Source of the DNA: Bacillota bacterium
GTDB taxonomy: Bacteria; Bacillota; Clostridia; Acetivibrionales; DSM-1351
Length of the DNA: 64,000 nucleotides
Direction of reading: 5' to 3'
Assembly (NCBI GenBank): GCA_023460955.1
Contig: JAEWOH010000048.1
Location: forward strand, 1-64,000
Shown piece by piece: positions 15,643 to 25,242 of the stretch. The first letter of the stretch is position 1, and each line of letters opens with the position of its first letter. The position numbers and the translations under genes are program-made. Under the pieces are notes generated by a model. That model worked only from the letters and a program-made list of their open reading frames with translations, was not told where the DNA came from and searched no databases.

Positions 15643-16722
15643 GTGGTAAATGTATCAGTTATAATACCAGTCTATAAAGTTGAAAAATACATAACAAAAG
15701 CAATTGAAAGTATACTCAGTCAGACATATAAAAATTTCGAACTAATATTAGTAGATGATGGATCCCCCGATAAAAGCGGTGAAATCTGTGATTACTATGC
15801 CTCTAAAGATAACAGAGTTAATGTTATTCACACGGCAAATATGGGAGTTGCAAATGCTAGGAATATCGGAATAAGTAAAGCAGTTGGAAAATATATCTAT
15901 TTCCTAGATAGCGATGATTGGGTAGAAGCCCATTTTCTTGAGAGAATAACTAGCTATGCTGAAAGTATGTCTGTAGATATGGTTATATGTGGCTATAATA
16001 TGGTATACAGCCAAGAAGATAAAAAAACTATTTACCCTGTTGTTGTGGAGGATGCTTTAATTAGAGATATCAATAATTTCAAGAAGAAATTCTACTACTA
16101 CTTAAAAAAGAATTTATTAAATACTCCTTGGAATAAGCTTTACTTAAGAGATATTATTGTTAAAAATAAAATAGAGTTTAAGAATGTACATGGTGAAGAC
16201 TTGTATTTTAATATAGATTACTTTAAATTAACTAAATCTATATATATAAGTTCTGAGAAATTTTATTACTGGTACAGATCAAGAGGCAATTCTATTACAC
16301 AAAATATATATAGCGATAAAAACATTTGGGAGATTAAATTAGAAATTTTTAAACAACTTAAAGAATTATATGTGTATTGGGGTATTGATAGTGGAGAGGA
16401 AAGAATAGAACTAAATCGTTATTTTGCAGATCGAATAATTCAGTGCATTCAGGAAATAATGGCTAATAAAAAAATTACATTTGATATCAAGAAAAAATCT
16501 GTACGGAATATCTTATCGGATAAAGAAACGAGGAATATCATAAACAACGTTAAAGCTGAATCGTTTCTAACTTCCATTTGCTATCTTCCTATTAAGTTTC
16601 AAAATCTCTTGTTATGTATTATTATGGGCACGGCAATTAACTATATTAAAAATAATTTTTCAAATTACTTTTTAGACCTGAGATCGAAACAAGTATATAA
16701 TTCTCATAGAGTGGTGGACTAA
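15643..16722 (+). CDS. Glycosyltransferase family 2
   Basis: A GT-A enzyme of 359 residues with NVSVIIPVYKVEKYITKAI, LILVDDGSPDKSGEICD and the metal site FLDSDDWVEAHF, then the usual HGEDLYFNIDYF of capsule GT2 enzymes. GTG 15643 is preferred over GTG 15634 because AAAGGTG at 15628-15634 is spaced for it. The stop shares a base with the next ATG (TAATG), so the two are translationally coupled. Donor and acceptor are unknown. Confidence 0.88.
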   Translation: MVNVSVIIPVYKVEKYITKAIESILSQTYKNFELILVDDGSPDKSGEICDYYASKDNRVNVIHTANMGVANARNIGISKAVGKYIYFLDSDDWVEAHFLERITSYAESMSVDMVICGYNMVYSQEDKKTIYPVVVEDALIRDINNFKKKFYYYLKKNLLNTPWNKLYLRDIIVKNKIEFKNVHGEDLYFNIDYFKLTKSIYISSEKFYYWYRSRGNSITQNIYSDKNIWEIKLEIFKQLKELYVYWGIDSGEERIELNRYFADRIIQCIQEIMANKKITFDIKKKSVRNILSDKETRNIINNVKAESFLTSICYLPIKFQNLLLCIIMGTAINYIKNNFSNYFLDLRSKQVYNSHRVVD

Positions 16723-17837
16723 TGGCTAAAAAAATAAAAGTATTATACATTTTGCCAAGCTTAACAATCTGTAATGGGATTTCAAGCTATGCAATGAACT
16801 ACTTCAGGAATATTGACAGGGAGCGAATTCATATTGATTTTCTAATATCAAATGATAATCCATCACCATACTTTGACGAAATTAGTAGTACAGATAGTCA
16901 AATTTATATTCTTCCTAGATTGAAAATAAAAAATTCTATAAAATTCATAAAAAGTGTATTTCACTTTTTTAAAACGCATAAGGATGATTATGATATTGTC
17001 CATTGTCATATAGTTAATGCAGGTTCTATATATTTATTAGCTGCAAGATATTATGGAATTAAGGTACGTATTTTACATAGCCATGTTACGAAATCAGCGG
17101 ATATTACAAGCCATAAGATTAGAAATGATATTTTAGGATATTTCGCAGTTAGAAACGCTAATTGCTATTTTGCTTGTTCATCGAAGGCTGGTGAATATCT
17201 ATTTAAAAGTAGAAGATTTAAAGTTATTAACAATGCAATAGATATAGAAAATTATAGATTTGACACTGATAAAAGAGAAGAAGTAAGAGAATCCTTAGAC
17301 ATAAAAGATAAATTTGTTTTAGGAACTGTTGGAAGACTTTGTGCACAAAAAAACCAAAAATTTTTACTAGATATTTTTTCTGAAGTATGTAAAAAGGATG
17401 AAAACTCCGTTTTATTAATAGTTGGTAATGGGCCTTTAGAACAGGAACTAAAAATAAAAGCTGATAAACTTTGCGTTTCAGATAAGGTTTTATTTCTTGG
17501 CAGTAGGCAAGATGTTAATGATCTCTATCAAGCTATGGATGTGTTTCTACTACCATCAATTTATGAGGGCTTGGGGATCGTGTTAATTGAAGCTCAAGTA
17601 AGCGGTTTAGTATGTATTGGTTCAGATGTAATACCGAAAGACGTTAAAGTTACAAATCTTATGCATCTTATTAGTTTAGGCAAGGATGCCAAATATTGGT
17701 CGGAAGAAATTATAAAAAACAAAAATCTAAACAGTAGGTGTAGTAGATGTCAAGAAATAAAAAGTGCAGATTACAGCATCGTAGAAGAATCCAAAAAATT
17801 GGGTAAAACGTATATGAGGTTATGGAATGAGAATTAG
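16722..17837 (+). CDS. Glycosyltransferase family 4
   Basis: A 371-residue GT-B glycosyltransferase: N-terminal VLYILPSLTICNGISSYAMNYF, donor-domain start GTVGRLCAQKNQKFLLDIF and the E-x7-E motif EGLGIVLIE at 282-290. It resembles GT4 enzymes of capsule loci. It overlaps the following membrane protein gene by 11 bases. Codon choice is strongly AT-biased like its neighbours up to 24.2 kb. Confidence 0.88.
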   Translation: MAKKIKVLYILPSLTICNGISSYAMNYFRNIDRERIHIDFLISNDNPSPYFDEISSTDSQIYILPRLKIKNSIKFIKSVFHFFKTHKDDYDIVHCHIVNAGSIYLLAARYYGIKVRILHSHVTKSADITSHKIRNDILGYFAVRNANCYFACSSKAGEYLFKSRRFKVINNAIDIENYRFDTDKREEVRESLDIKDKFVLGTVGRLCAQKNQKFLLDIFSEVCKKDENSVLLIVGNGPLEQELKIKADKLCVSDKVLFLGSRQDVNDLYQAMDVFLLPSIYEGLGIVLIEAQVSGLVCIGSDVIPKDVKVTNLMHLISLGKDAKYWSEEIIKNKNLNSRCSRCQEIKSADYSIVEESKKLGKTYMRLWNEN

Positions 17838-19194
17838 ATCAGATTACTTATTTTTTATAGGATTGTTCTTAATACCTTTTGAAAATTTATTTTTTGCACC
17901 ATCTTCAGGTTGGGCAGCAATAGCTCCCATTGCTTTTTTTGCCTATTGTATTTTCAATATTAAACATATGGGTCTTATATTTAATAAGTATTATATACTT
18001 TTTGCGATATTAGGAATTATTATATTGATATCATCTTTTAATTATATTGTATATGCTCCTAAAATTAGTGCAGTAATAGATTCTATCAGATCAATAGTAT
18101 TAGGAGTTTCTTTCCTGTTTTCTCTCTATATATACATAAATATTAAGGGGAATAGTATAGATCTTTTAATGAAATGTTTAGTAATTTCATATACTTTTTC
18201 ACTTTTGTATGGAGTTATAAAAGTTATAGGTTTACAATTTAATATTAATTTTATTTTAAGTTTAATGGAAGCTATAGAGAAGAGATATTATAGTAAATTA
18301 GCCTATTCATTCACAGAACCATCATATATATCTATGCATATTTTTGGTATAATTTTATTTTTTATAATATTTTTTAAACAAAGTAAATACACAAAGAATA
18401 TGAAAATACTATTTGGTTGTTTTATAATATTTTCGTTTGCATTTGGTAAAAGTGTAAGATTTATAATTGATTTTTTAATAGTGTTATTAATATATTTTGT
18501 GTCTTATATATTTTTAAATAGAAAACATTTATATAAGTTCTTTTTAATCGGTATTGTGTTAATTATTATTAGTTTAACCTTAGTTAGTGTATTAGTTTTA
18601 AGTAGCTTTAATCTTAATTCATTCTTAAACAATATGGAAACTGACAATGATGCTATATTAAGATTAGTAGGGATTTTTAATAATGGTATATATAACGATG
18701 GATCTTTTGCATTACGTTTTTTTAAGATAAGTACTTGTATTTTTGGAAGCTTGAGTGATCGATTTCATTTTATGACTGGATTTGGATTAGGAAACTTAAA
18801 TTATCCATTCCAATTAGGATTTTACTCGGCACTAGAAAAATATAATTTCCCGTATACAGATGGTTTATTCTTATGGAAAGAACAACTAAATACACAAATA
18901 GGATGTTTACCTGTTAGGTTACTTAATGAATTTGGCTTAGTTATTGCAATATTGATTATTGTTGGATTGTACAAAAGGAAATATTTATTTTTTTATCTTA
19001 CAACAATGTGGCTATATATTCAATTTGATTCATATGCTTTTTATACACTATGGCTTTATATCTACATTATTTCAAATCCGCATACTTGCGAATACAATAT
19101 AAACAACATAGTAGTAAGTAATAAAAAACTCTTATTAAAGATACTATCGAAGGGAAACGTTAATGATGAAAATAGGACTAATAACCTTACATAG
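17827..19194 (+). CDS. O-antigen polymerase-like (Wzy-type) membrane protein
   Basis: A 455-residue, very hydrophobic protein with about ten membrane helices and a large loop in the second half (after NMETDNDAILRLVG) containing RFHFMTGFGLGN, the arrangement of Wzy/O-antigen ligase-like polymerases. Such proteins join lipid-linked repeat units outside the membrane. Sequence identity of this family is low, so the call rests on topology and context between glycosyltransferases, Wzz and Wzx. Start and end overlap the neighbouring genes. Confidence 0.75.
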   Translation: MRIRSDYLFFIGLFLIPFENLFFAPSSGWAAIAPIAFFAYCIFNIKHMGLIFNKYYILFAILGIIILISSFNYIVYAPKISAVIDSIRSIVLGVSFLFSLYIYINIKGNSIDLLMKCLVISYTFSLLYGVIKVIGLQFNINFILSLMEAIEKRYYSKLAYSFTEPSYISMHIFGIILFFIIFFKQSKYTKNMKILFGCFIIFSFAFGKSVRFIIDFLIVLLIYFVSYIFLNRKHLYKFFLIGIVLIIISLTLVSVLVLSSFNLNSFLNNMETDNDAILRLVGIFNNGIYNDGSFALRFFKISTCIFGSLSDRFHFMTGFGLGNLNYPFQLGFYSALEKYNFPYTDGLFLWKEQLNTQIGCLPVRLLNEFGLVIAILIIVGLYKRKYLFFYLTTMWLYIQFDSYAFYTLWLYIYIISNPHTCEYNINNIVVSNKKLLLKILSKGNVNDENRTNNLT

Positions 19195-20296
19195 AATAGT
19201 AAACTACGGATCAGTTTTGCAAACATATGCAACTCAATTAGTTTTTAATAAACTAGGACATACTGTTGAAATAATTGACTACTATCCTAAGCGTATGCAT
19301 CTGTCTGGAATGTTAAAGAGAATAAAAAATAAAAATGAGGTATTAAAAAACAATGTAATTATTAGGAATATATGTAAGCTTATATTATTACCATCATACA
19401 TTAAGCGATTTGGTGTTTTTAAATCATTCTTAAGAAAATATATTAAAATGACACCAGTTACTTATTATTCAAATGAAGAGTTAATAAAAAATAAACCGGA
19501 TGCTGATGTTTATTGTACCGGTAGTGATCAAGTTTGGAATAGTGATTGGAATGAAAGGATAGAAAAACCTTATTTCTTAGATTTTATTGCTAGGGATAAA
19601 AAGTGTTTTGCTTACGCTGCAAGTTTTGGAAAAAAAGAATTATATGATTGGGAAAAAGAAGAGACGAAAAAATTGTTACAGAAGTATAACGATATATCTT
19701 TAAGAGAAAGTTCAGGTGTAAATATATTAGAAGATTTAGGGATAAAAATAGGAAAACATGTTCTTGACCCTACACTTCTATTGAACAAGGAGGAATGGCA
19801 GCCTCTGGTATCAAAGAAATATGCTAATAAGAAATATATATTACTCTATAGTATAAATAGACATAGCAATTTCGAAAGGTATGCTAAAAATGTAGCAAAA
19901 AAATTAGGATTACCATTGTATTATGTTAGTTACCATTATCATGACGTATTTAAAAATGGGAAACTTATCACATGCCCCAAAGTGGAAGAGTTCTTATCTT
20001 TGATATATTATGCTCAATATGTCTTGACAGATTCTTTTCATTGTACGGCATTTTCAATTAACTTTAATAAACAATTTGCAGTATATTATCCCAAAAAGTT
20101 CGGAGGTCGGCTATCTAGTTTAATAGATTTAACTAAACTAACAGATCGGGTTATAAGTGATGATAAGGATATTTTATTTATTAATAATTCAATTGACTTT
20201 GTTAATGTAAACAAAATAATAGAGATAAATAGAAATACCTCTATTGACTTTATTAGTAAAGCTTTGAGCTTAGAAGAGGTTACTGATGAAAAATAA
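19163..20296 (+). CDS. Polysaccharide pyruvyl transferase family protein 1
   Basis: A 377-residue member of the polysaccharide pyruvyl transferase family, with KIGLITLHRIVNYGSVLQTYA at the start, YCTGSDQVWN at about 110-120, and the C-terminal TDSFHCTAFSINFNK. The family adds pyruvate from PEP as a ketal onto sugars, although the GSDQVWN subgroup is less well characterised. Two ATGs in a row (19163, 19166) could serve. It overlaps the ferredoxin-type protein gene behind it by 11 bases, a pairing often seen in exopolysaccharide loci. Confidence 0.85.
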   Translation: MMKIGLITLHRIVNYGSVLQTYATQLVFNKLGHTVEIIDYYPKRMHLSGMLKRIKNKNEVLKNNVIIRNICKLILLPSYIKRFGVFKSFLRKYIKMTPVTYYSNEELIKNKPDADVYCTGSDQVWNSDWNERIEKPYFLDFIARDKKCFAYAASFGKKELYDWEKEETKKLLQKYNDISLRESSGVNILEDLGIKIGKHVLDPTLLLNKEEWQPLVSKKYANKKYILLYSINRHSNFERYAKNVAKKLGLPLYYVSYHYHDVFKNGKLITCPKVEEFLSLIYYAQYVLTDSFHCTAFSINFNKQFAVYYPKKFGGRLSSLIDLTKLTDRVISDDKDILFINNSIDFVNVNKIIEINRNTSIDFISKALSLEEVTDEK

Positions 20297-21485
20297 TATA
20301 CAAGTTTTAAAAAAAAATAGTTGTTATGGATGCCGATCCTGTGAGCAGGTATGTCCCAAAAAGTGTATACAGATGAGAGAGGATAATGAAGGGTTTCTAT
20401 ACCCTTTAGCCGATAATATAATTTGTAGTAGTTGCGGTGTTTGTACAAAACACTGCCCAGGATTAACGGACACAAATATTTCTACAGAATATACACAAAA
20501 AGTTTATGCCGCTAAGCACGTGGACAAACAAGTTCTAAATAATAGTTCTTCTGGTGGGGTTTTTTCTGCTATTGCTGAAAAGGTCATCAATAATGGAGGT
20601 GTAATATTTGGATGTGAACTTGATAGCAGTCTTAAAGTTAGACACACATGTGTAGATAGCTATGATGGCTTGAAGAAGTTAAGGGGATCTAAATATGTAG
20701 CTAGTGATTTAGAAGACTCTTTTAAAGAAGCCAAAAAAATTCTTGATACCGGTAGACATGTCCTTTTTAGCGGATGCCCATGTCATATCGCAGGCTTGAA
20801 GGCATTTCTTAATAAAGACTACGTAAATTTATATACATGTGATCTAATATGTCATGGTACACCAAGTCCTAAGTTGTTTAAAAAATATATTGATTATTTA
20901 CAAGATAAACATAAGATGAAAATAACGAATTATGAATTCAGAAATAAAGAAAAAAAAGGCTGGGGAATGAATATAAAAATAAGTTTAAGTAATGAAGAAA
21001 CTTCAAAAGTATCAAGACCGATATGTTTATTGGACCCGTACTATTCATCTTTTCTTTCTGCACAAACTTATAGACCTAGCTGCTATTCATGTAAGTATAC
21101 GCAAATTTCAAGAGAGGGAGACTTTACACTAGGAGATTACTGGGGCATAGAGCGTTTTCATCCCGAAATTTATTCGCCTCAAGGTGTTTCAGTTCTGCTT
21201 GTTAATTCAAGGAAAGGACATGAGCTATTTAATTCTATAAGGGAAAATCTTATTTATATACCATCAAGTGTAGAAAAGGCACAAGTAAAAAACGGAAATT
21301 TAAACAAGCCAAGTCCAAGGCCAAAAGAAAGAGGCTATATATACAATGACATTGATAATTTAGATTTTTATATATACTCTCAAAAGTATTTAAATTCTGG
21401 TAATCGAATTATTTCATTTATTAAGTATATCTTACCTCAAAGTTTAAAGATAAAACTAAAGAAGTATTTATTAAATAGAAAATAA
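20286..21485 (+). CDS. F420-hydrogenase beta-subunit-like iron-sulphur protein
   Basis: A 399-residue protein with two N-terminal 4Fe-4S motifs, CYGCRSCEQVCPKKC and CSSCGVCTKHCPG, followed by the FrhB/FdhB-type domain (SSSGGVFSAIAEKVI, FSGCPCHIAGLKAFL, DLICHGTPSPKLF, GDYWGIERF). In methanogens this fold uses coenzyme F420; bacterial copies sit beside pyruvyl-transferase-family genes in polysaccharide clusters, where their reaction is not established. The location between two pyruvyl transferases suggests a redox step on the polymer or its precursor. Confidence 0.85.
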   Translation: MKNNIQVLKKNSCYGCRSCEQVCPKKCIQMREDNEGFLYPLADNIICSSCGVCTKHCPGLTDTNISTEYTQKVYAAKHVDKQVLNNSSSGGVFSAIAEKVINNGGVIFGCELDSSLKVRHTCVDSYDGLKKLRGSKYVASDLEDSFKEAKKILDTGRHVLFSGCPCHIAGLKAFLNKDYVNLYTCDLICHGTPSPKLFKKYIDYLQDKHKMKITNYEFRNKEKKGWGMNIKISLSNEETSKVSRPICLLDPYYSSFLSAQTYRPSCYSCKYTQISREGDFTLGDYWGIERFHPEIYSPQGVSVLLVNSRKGHELFNSIRENLIYIPSSVEKAQVKNGNLNKPSPRPKERGYIYNDIDNLDFYIYSQKYLNSGNRIISFIKYILPQSLKIKLKKYLLNRK

Positions 21486-21516
21486 TAACTTCACATAAGA
21501 AAAAAGGGGGACCCAG

Positions 21517-22710
21517 ATGAATTTTCTGTTTTATCATCATGCAGGGAGCAACAATCATGGTTGCGAAGCTCTAGTTCGTTCAATAGCCTTGTTACTAAGT
21601 GAGAATAATGCTGAAACGAATATTAGTGTTTCAAGTTCTGATCCTATACAAGATTATAAATATTTTAAGGACATTAATAAAATTAAATTTTTTAAGGACT
21701 ATAATTTGCTGAATATCCCCAAGAGGTATTTAAGATTTATTAATAGAATGTTTGCAGATACATTTAAAAGAGTCCCATTATTATCTTTCCAACTTAGAAA
21801 TACAATTCAGGAGGCAAAGAATGCAAATGCAATTTTATCTATAGGGGGAGACAACTATTCATATTCCAATTCAATATATTTATCACTAATAGATAAAGTG
21901 CTTAAGAAGCATTGTAAGACGTCGATATTGTTCGGATGCTCTATTAATAACGAATATTTAGATCCTGTAAAAAATGAATTTAAAATTAATAACTTAAGAA
22001 CATTTACATTGATAACAGCAAGAGAATCAATAACATATGAAAACCTAATAAAGTTAGGATTGAAGAATGTCAAATTAATTCCGGATCCTGCATTTATATT
22101 GCCATATGAAAAGAAATTACCAAATTTATTTATGGCAGATAACACAATTGGAATAAATATAAGCCCAATGATACAAGAGTATGAAAACAAAGGACAGATC
22201 ACACTAAAGTGTTACATAGCTTTAATTAAGTATATTATAGATAATACCCCATATGACATTGCACTTATTCCACATGTTATTACTCCAAAGAGTAATGATG
22301 TTTCCGCAATAAAAGAATTGTTAAAGTATTGTCCAAATTCTGAAAGAATAGTTATGTTGGGTGATTATAACTGCATGGAATTAAAAGGCTTTATATCGCG
22401 CTGTAAAATGTTTATTGGGGCAAGAACTCATGCGTCAATAGCGGCTTATTCTACTTGTGTTCCCACACTTGTTGTGGGGTATTCCGTTAAAGCCACTGGG
22501 ATAGCTAAAGATATTTTTGGAACGTATGAAAACTATGTTATTCCTGTCCAAAAATTATCTGAAGAGAATGACTTAATTAAGGCATTTTTGTGGTTAAAGG
22601 AAAACGAAGTCAATATTAGACAACATCTTAAAAATTTCATGCCAACATATTGTTCAAAAGCATATGAGGCAGGAAAAGAAGTAATTAAAATAATAGGTGA
22701 TAATCATTGA
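21517..22710 (+). CDS. Polysaccharide pyruvyl transferase family protein 2
   Basis: A 397-residue protein of the same superfamily as the gene at 19163 but a different branch: FYHHAGSNNHGCEALVRSI at the N-terminus, LSIGGDNYSYS near 110, and the C-terminal GARTHASIAAYSTCVPTLVVGYS. The HAGSNNHGCEA and GGDN motifs are characteristic. It has its own AAGGGGG site after a 31-base gap. It would add a pyruvate ketal or a related group to the polymer, which is relevant because SLH domains bind pyruvylated polymer. Confidence 0.87.
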   Translation: MNFLFYHHAGSNNHGCEALVRSIALLLSENNAETNISVSSSDPIQDYKYFKDINKIKFFKDYNLLNIPKRYLRFINRMFADTFKRVPLLSFQLRNTIQEAKNANAILSIGGDNYSYSNSIYLSLIDKVLKKHCKTSILFGCSINNEYLDPVKNEFKINNLRTFTLITARESITYENLIKLGLKNVKLIPDPAFILPYEKKLPNLFMADNTIGINISPMIQEYENKGQITLKCYIALIKYIIDNTPYDIALIPHVITPKSNDVSAIKELLKYCPNSERIVMLGDYNCMELKGFISRCKMFIGARTHASIAAYSTCVPTLVVGYSVKATGIAKDIFGTYENYVIPVQKLSEENDLIKAFLWLKENEVNIRQHLKNFMPTYCSKAYEAGKEVIKIIGDNH

Positions 22711-24239
22711 AATCAAAAATTAATCAATTAAAAGCTGGAGTTTTTTTATCATATATAACAATGGGAGCTCAAACAATAATTTCATTATTATATACCCCTG
22801 TTATGCTTCGGCTGTTAGGGAAAAGTGAATACGGTGTATATAATCTAGTTAATTCTATTGTAAGTTATTTAGGTCTACTAAGCTTCGGGTTTAGTAGTGC
22901 ATATATTAGGTTTTATTCTGTCTATAAGTCAAATAAGGATGATGATAAAATTGCAAGCCTTAATGGTATGTTTATAACAATTTATAGCGTTATAGCGTTA
23001 ATATCTATAATTGCTGGAACTATCATGACAATGAACGCTTCATCAATATTTGCAGGAGGGTTAACTAATTCAGAGATTAAAACTGCTAAAGGATTGATGT
23101 ACTTGATGGTATTAAATATCGCTATATCATTGCCATTAAGTGTTTTCAATTCAATAGTAACATCACATGAACAATACATATTCCAAAGAATCGTTAATCT
23201 TTTGAGAACTATTCTTAATCCTTTTTTGGCACTTCCGCTATTGTTTTTAGGATTTAAGTCTATTAGTTTAGTAATAGTGACGACAATAATTACAATTATG
23301 ACCTTTGTTGTTAATTACAGTTATTGTGTCAAAAAATTAAATGTTAAATTTGACTTTGGTCATTTTGATTTTAGGTTATTACGAGAAATTTGGGTTTTCT
23401 CATTTTATATTTTTATAAATATTGTTGTCGATCAAATAAATTGGAGTATAGATAAGATTATATTAGGTAAATTTCGAGGTAGTTCTGAAGTAGCGATTTA
23501 TTCAATTGGATCACAATTTAACTCGCTCTATCTGACCTTTTCTACAGCAATTTCTTCTGTTTTTATACCTAGAGTAAACAAATTAGTATCAGAAAATAGT
23601 AGTAATGAGTTAATAACTAAATTATTTACGAAAGTTGCAAGAATACAACTAATAGTTCTATCACTAATCGTAAGTAGTTTCGCTTTCTTTGGAAAATATT
23701 TTATTAAAATTTGGGCTGGAGAGGAATATATATATTCATATAAAACATCATACCAGATTGCACTTATACTCATGATTCCTGTTACTATACCACTAATTCA
23801 AAACCTTGGTATAGAGATTCAAAGAGCTAAAAATAAACATAAATTCAGGTCATTTTTATATTTAATGATATCAGTAATAAATATTATTCTTAGCCTCATC
23901 CTATGCAAAAAATGGGGGGGGATAGGGTGTGCTTTAGGTACTGCAATATCACTGATAATAGGAAATGTAATAATTATGAATTGGTATTATTCGGAAAAAA
24001 TACACCTAGATATGCTTTATTTTTGGAAGAGAGTCATGCAGTTTATTCCTTCACTTATTCTCCCATCCATTATAGGCGTAGGTATTCAATTGATTGTTAA
24101 AATTGATAGTATATACAAGCTAATTGGTTTTGGAACGCTGTATATTATGATCTATATCATATCAATATGGTCTATAGGAATGGACGACACAGAAAAGGAA
24201 CTGATAAGAAAACCGATAAAAAGCTTACTAAGTAGATAA
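22707..24239 (+). CDS. Wzx-like oligosaccharide flippase
   Basis: A 510-residue multi-pass protein of the polysaccharide transporter (MOP) family: about 14 helices, typical opening LKAGVFLSYITMGAQTIISLLYTPVMLRLLGKSEYG, and SVVSYLG-type second helix region. It should flip lipid-linked repeat units across the membrane. The start is TTG, overlapping the previous stop as TTGA, behind AGGTGA at 22694-22699. It is the last intact gene before the transposon remnant. Confidence 0.88.
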   Translation: MKSKINQLKAGVFLSYITMGAQTIISLLYTPVMLRLLGKSEYGVYNLVNSIVSYLGLLSFGFSSAYIRFYSVYKSNKDDDKIASLNGMFITIYSVIALISIIAGTIMTMNASSIFAGGLTNSEIKTAKGLMYLMVLNIAISLPLSVFNSIVTSHEQYIFQRIVNLLRTILNPFLALPLLFLGFKSISLVIVTTIITIMTFVVNYSYCVKKLNVKFDFGHFDFRLLREIWVFSFYIFINIVVDQINWSIDKIILGKFRGSSEVAIYSIGSQFNSLYLTFSTAISSVFIPRVNKLVSENSSNELITKLFTKVARIQLIVLSLIVSSFAFFGKYFIKIWAGEEYIYSYKTSYQIALILMIPVTIPLIQNLGIEIQRAKNKHKFRSFLYLMISVINIILSLILCKKWGGIGCALGTAISLIIGNVIIMNWYYSEKIHLDMLYFWKRVMQFIPSLILPSIIGVGIQLIVKIDSIYKLIGFGTLYIMIYIISIWSIGMDDTEKELIRKPIKSLLSR

Positions 24240-24553
24240 TAAATATGAATAGACGAAGCCAGACATGAAGAATACTTTTACCAATCTATTAGAAGTTTGG
24301 CGCGTGATTGCGTTATAATAATTCATTTAATAATAGTGTATTAGATAATGTTAAAACGGCAATAAAAATTTAAAGGTAAAAATGGTGAATTTAATAAATT
24401 CTGACTTTGAAATCATTATATAGGGAAAGAAGTAAATATATTGTAATTAAAATAAATAACCTTCGAATCTTTTACTAATAAATGTTGTAAAAGATTTGTA
24501 AAATAAGGAGCAAGACGTAATTTACTAATATAAAATGAGTAATCTTTCCACTT

Positions 24554-25066
24554 TGAGCCACCCTTCCTTTATTGAGTGACCCACTATTCTGGATGAAGTG
24601 AGCCATTATCATATTAGCCTTTATAATGTATCCATGCGGTGCATACTAAAGGTTGGTACAATCAACAGTAAAACGTTTACCACGAAATGGCGGAGCACTA
24701 TTGTACGGCATCATTTCTGATAGGGGTCAGAAAACCAGAGGATAGACCAAATGCAGAGAGTTCTGTAGGAAATATAACCACATGGATTACCGCTGCATTA
24801 AGAAATGGAAAGTTCTTTTCACTGGCTGAGTTATATCGTGCCATCAGGAAGAATTTGAAGGCCTTCAATGCTCGACTTTCCAAAAGAAAGAGGGACGGTT
24901 AAGTCTCTTCCGCGACGAAGAACTGCCATTGATGCATACAAAATTAATATTGAAGCATGGATCCGACCAAAGACATTTCAATGCGTGAGGTGTACGGATT
25001 AGACAAAAAACTAAGTGAATGGCAAACAGCTAAAGAGTGGTTCAGTGGTTCCGGACAGGTGGCTCA
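24554..25066. mobile_element. Decayed IS21-family element
   Basis: A broken istA-like fragment is enclosed by imperfect terminal inverted repeats: TGAGCCACCCTTCC at 24554-24567 and, on the other strand, TGAGCCACCTGTCC ending at 25066 (12 of 14 match). Further TGAGCCA-like repeats follow inside the left end (24573-24606), as is usual for IS21 ends. No istB is present. The 1-kb gap 24240-25242 holds nothing else apart from the promoter at its right end. Confidence 0.7.
24687..25005 (+). pseudogene. istA: istA transposase fragment (frameshifted)
   Basis: The open part (24687-24902) reads KPEDRPNAESSVGNITTWI, AALRNGKFFSLAELYRAI and LKAFNARLSKRK, matching the region behind the catalytic core of IS21 IstA. 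After a stop at 24900 similarity continues in other frames (DAYKINIEAWIRPKTFQ) to about 25000. Start, catalytic core and end are missing, so it is a dead remnant. The call rests on remembered family motifs. Confidence 0.7.
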
Positions 25067-25147
25067 CGCCACGCCCGAACTGCATCTCTGTTGCATCAAA
25101 ATATTCAATAAAATTTAAACAGAATTTTACATTTATGCTTTTTCAAG

Positions 25148-25176
25148 TTGTAAATTGATAAAATAAATGGTATAAT
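25148..25176 (+). promoter_or_regulatory. Sigma-A-type promoter before the second priming transferase
   Basis: TTGTAA (25148-25153), a 17-bp spacer and TATAAT (25171-25176), 67 bases before the TTG start of the next gene. Confidence 0.6.
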
Positions 25177-25242
25177 TTGTATTAAAATTCATAAATTTAT
25201 CCACTTTTAATATTTTAATTGATTAGGGGCAGGTGCTATTAA

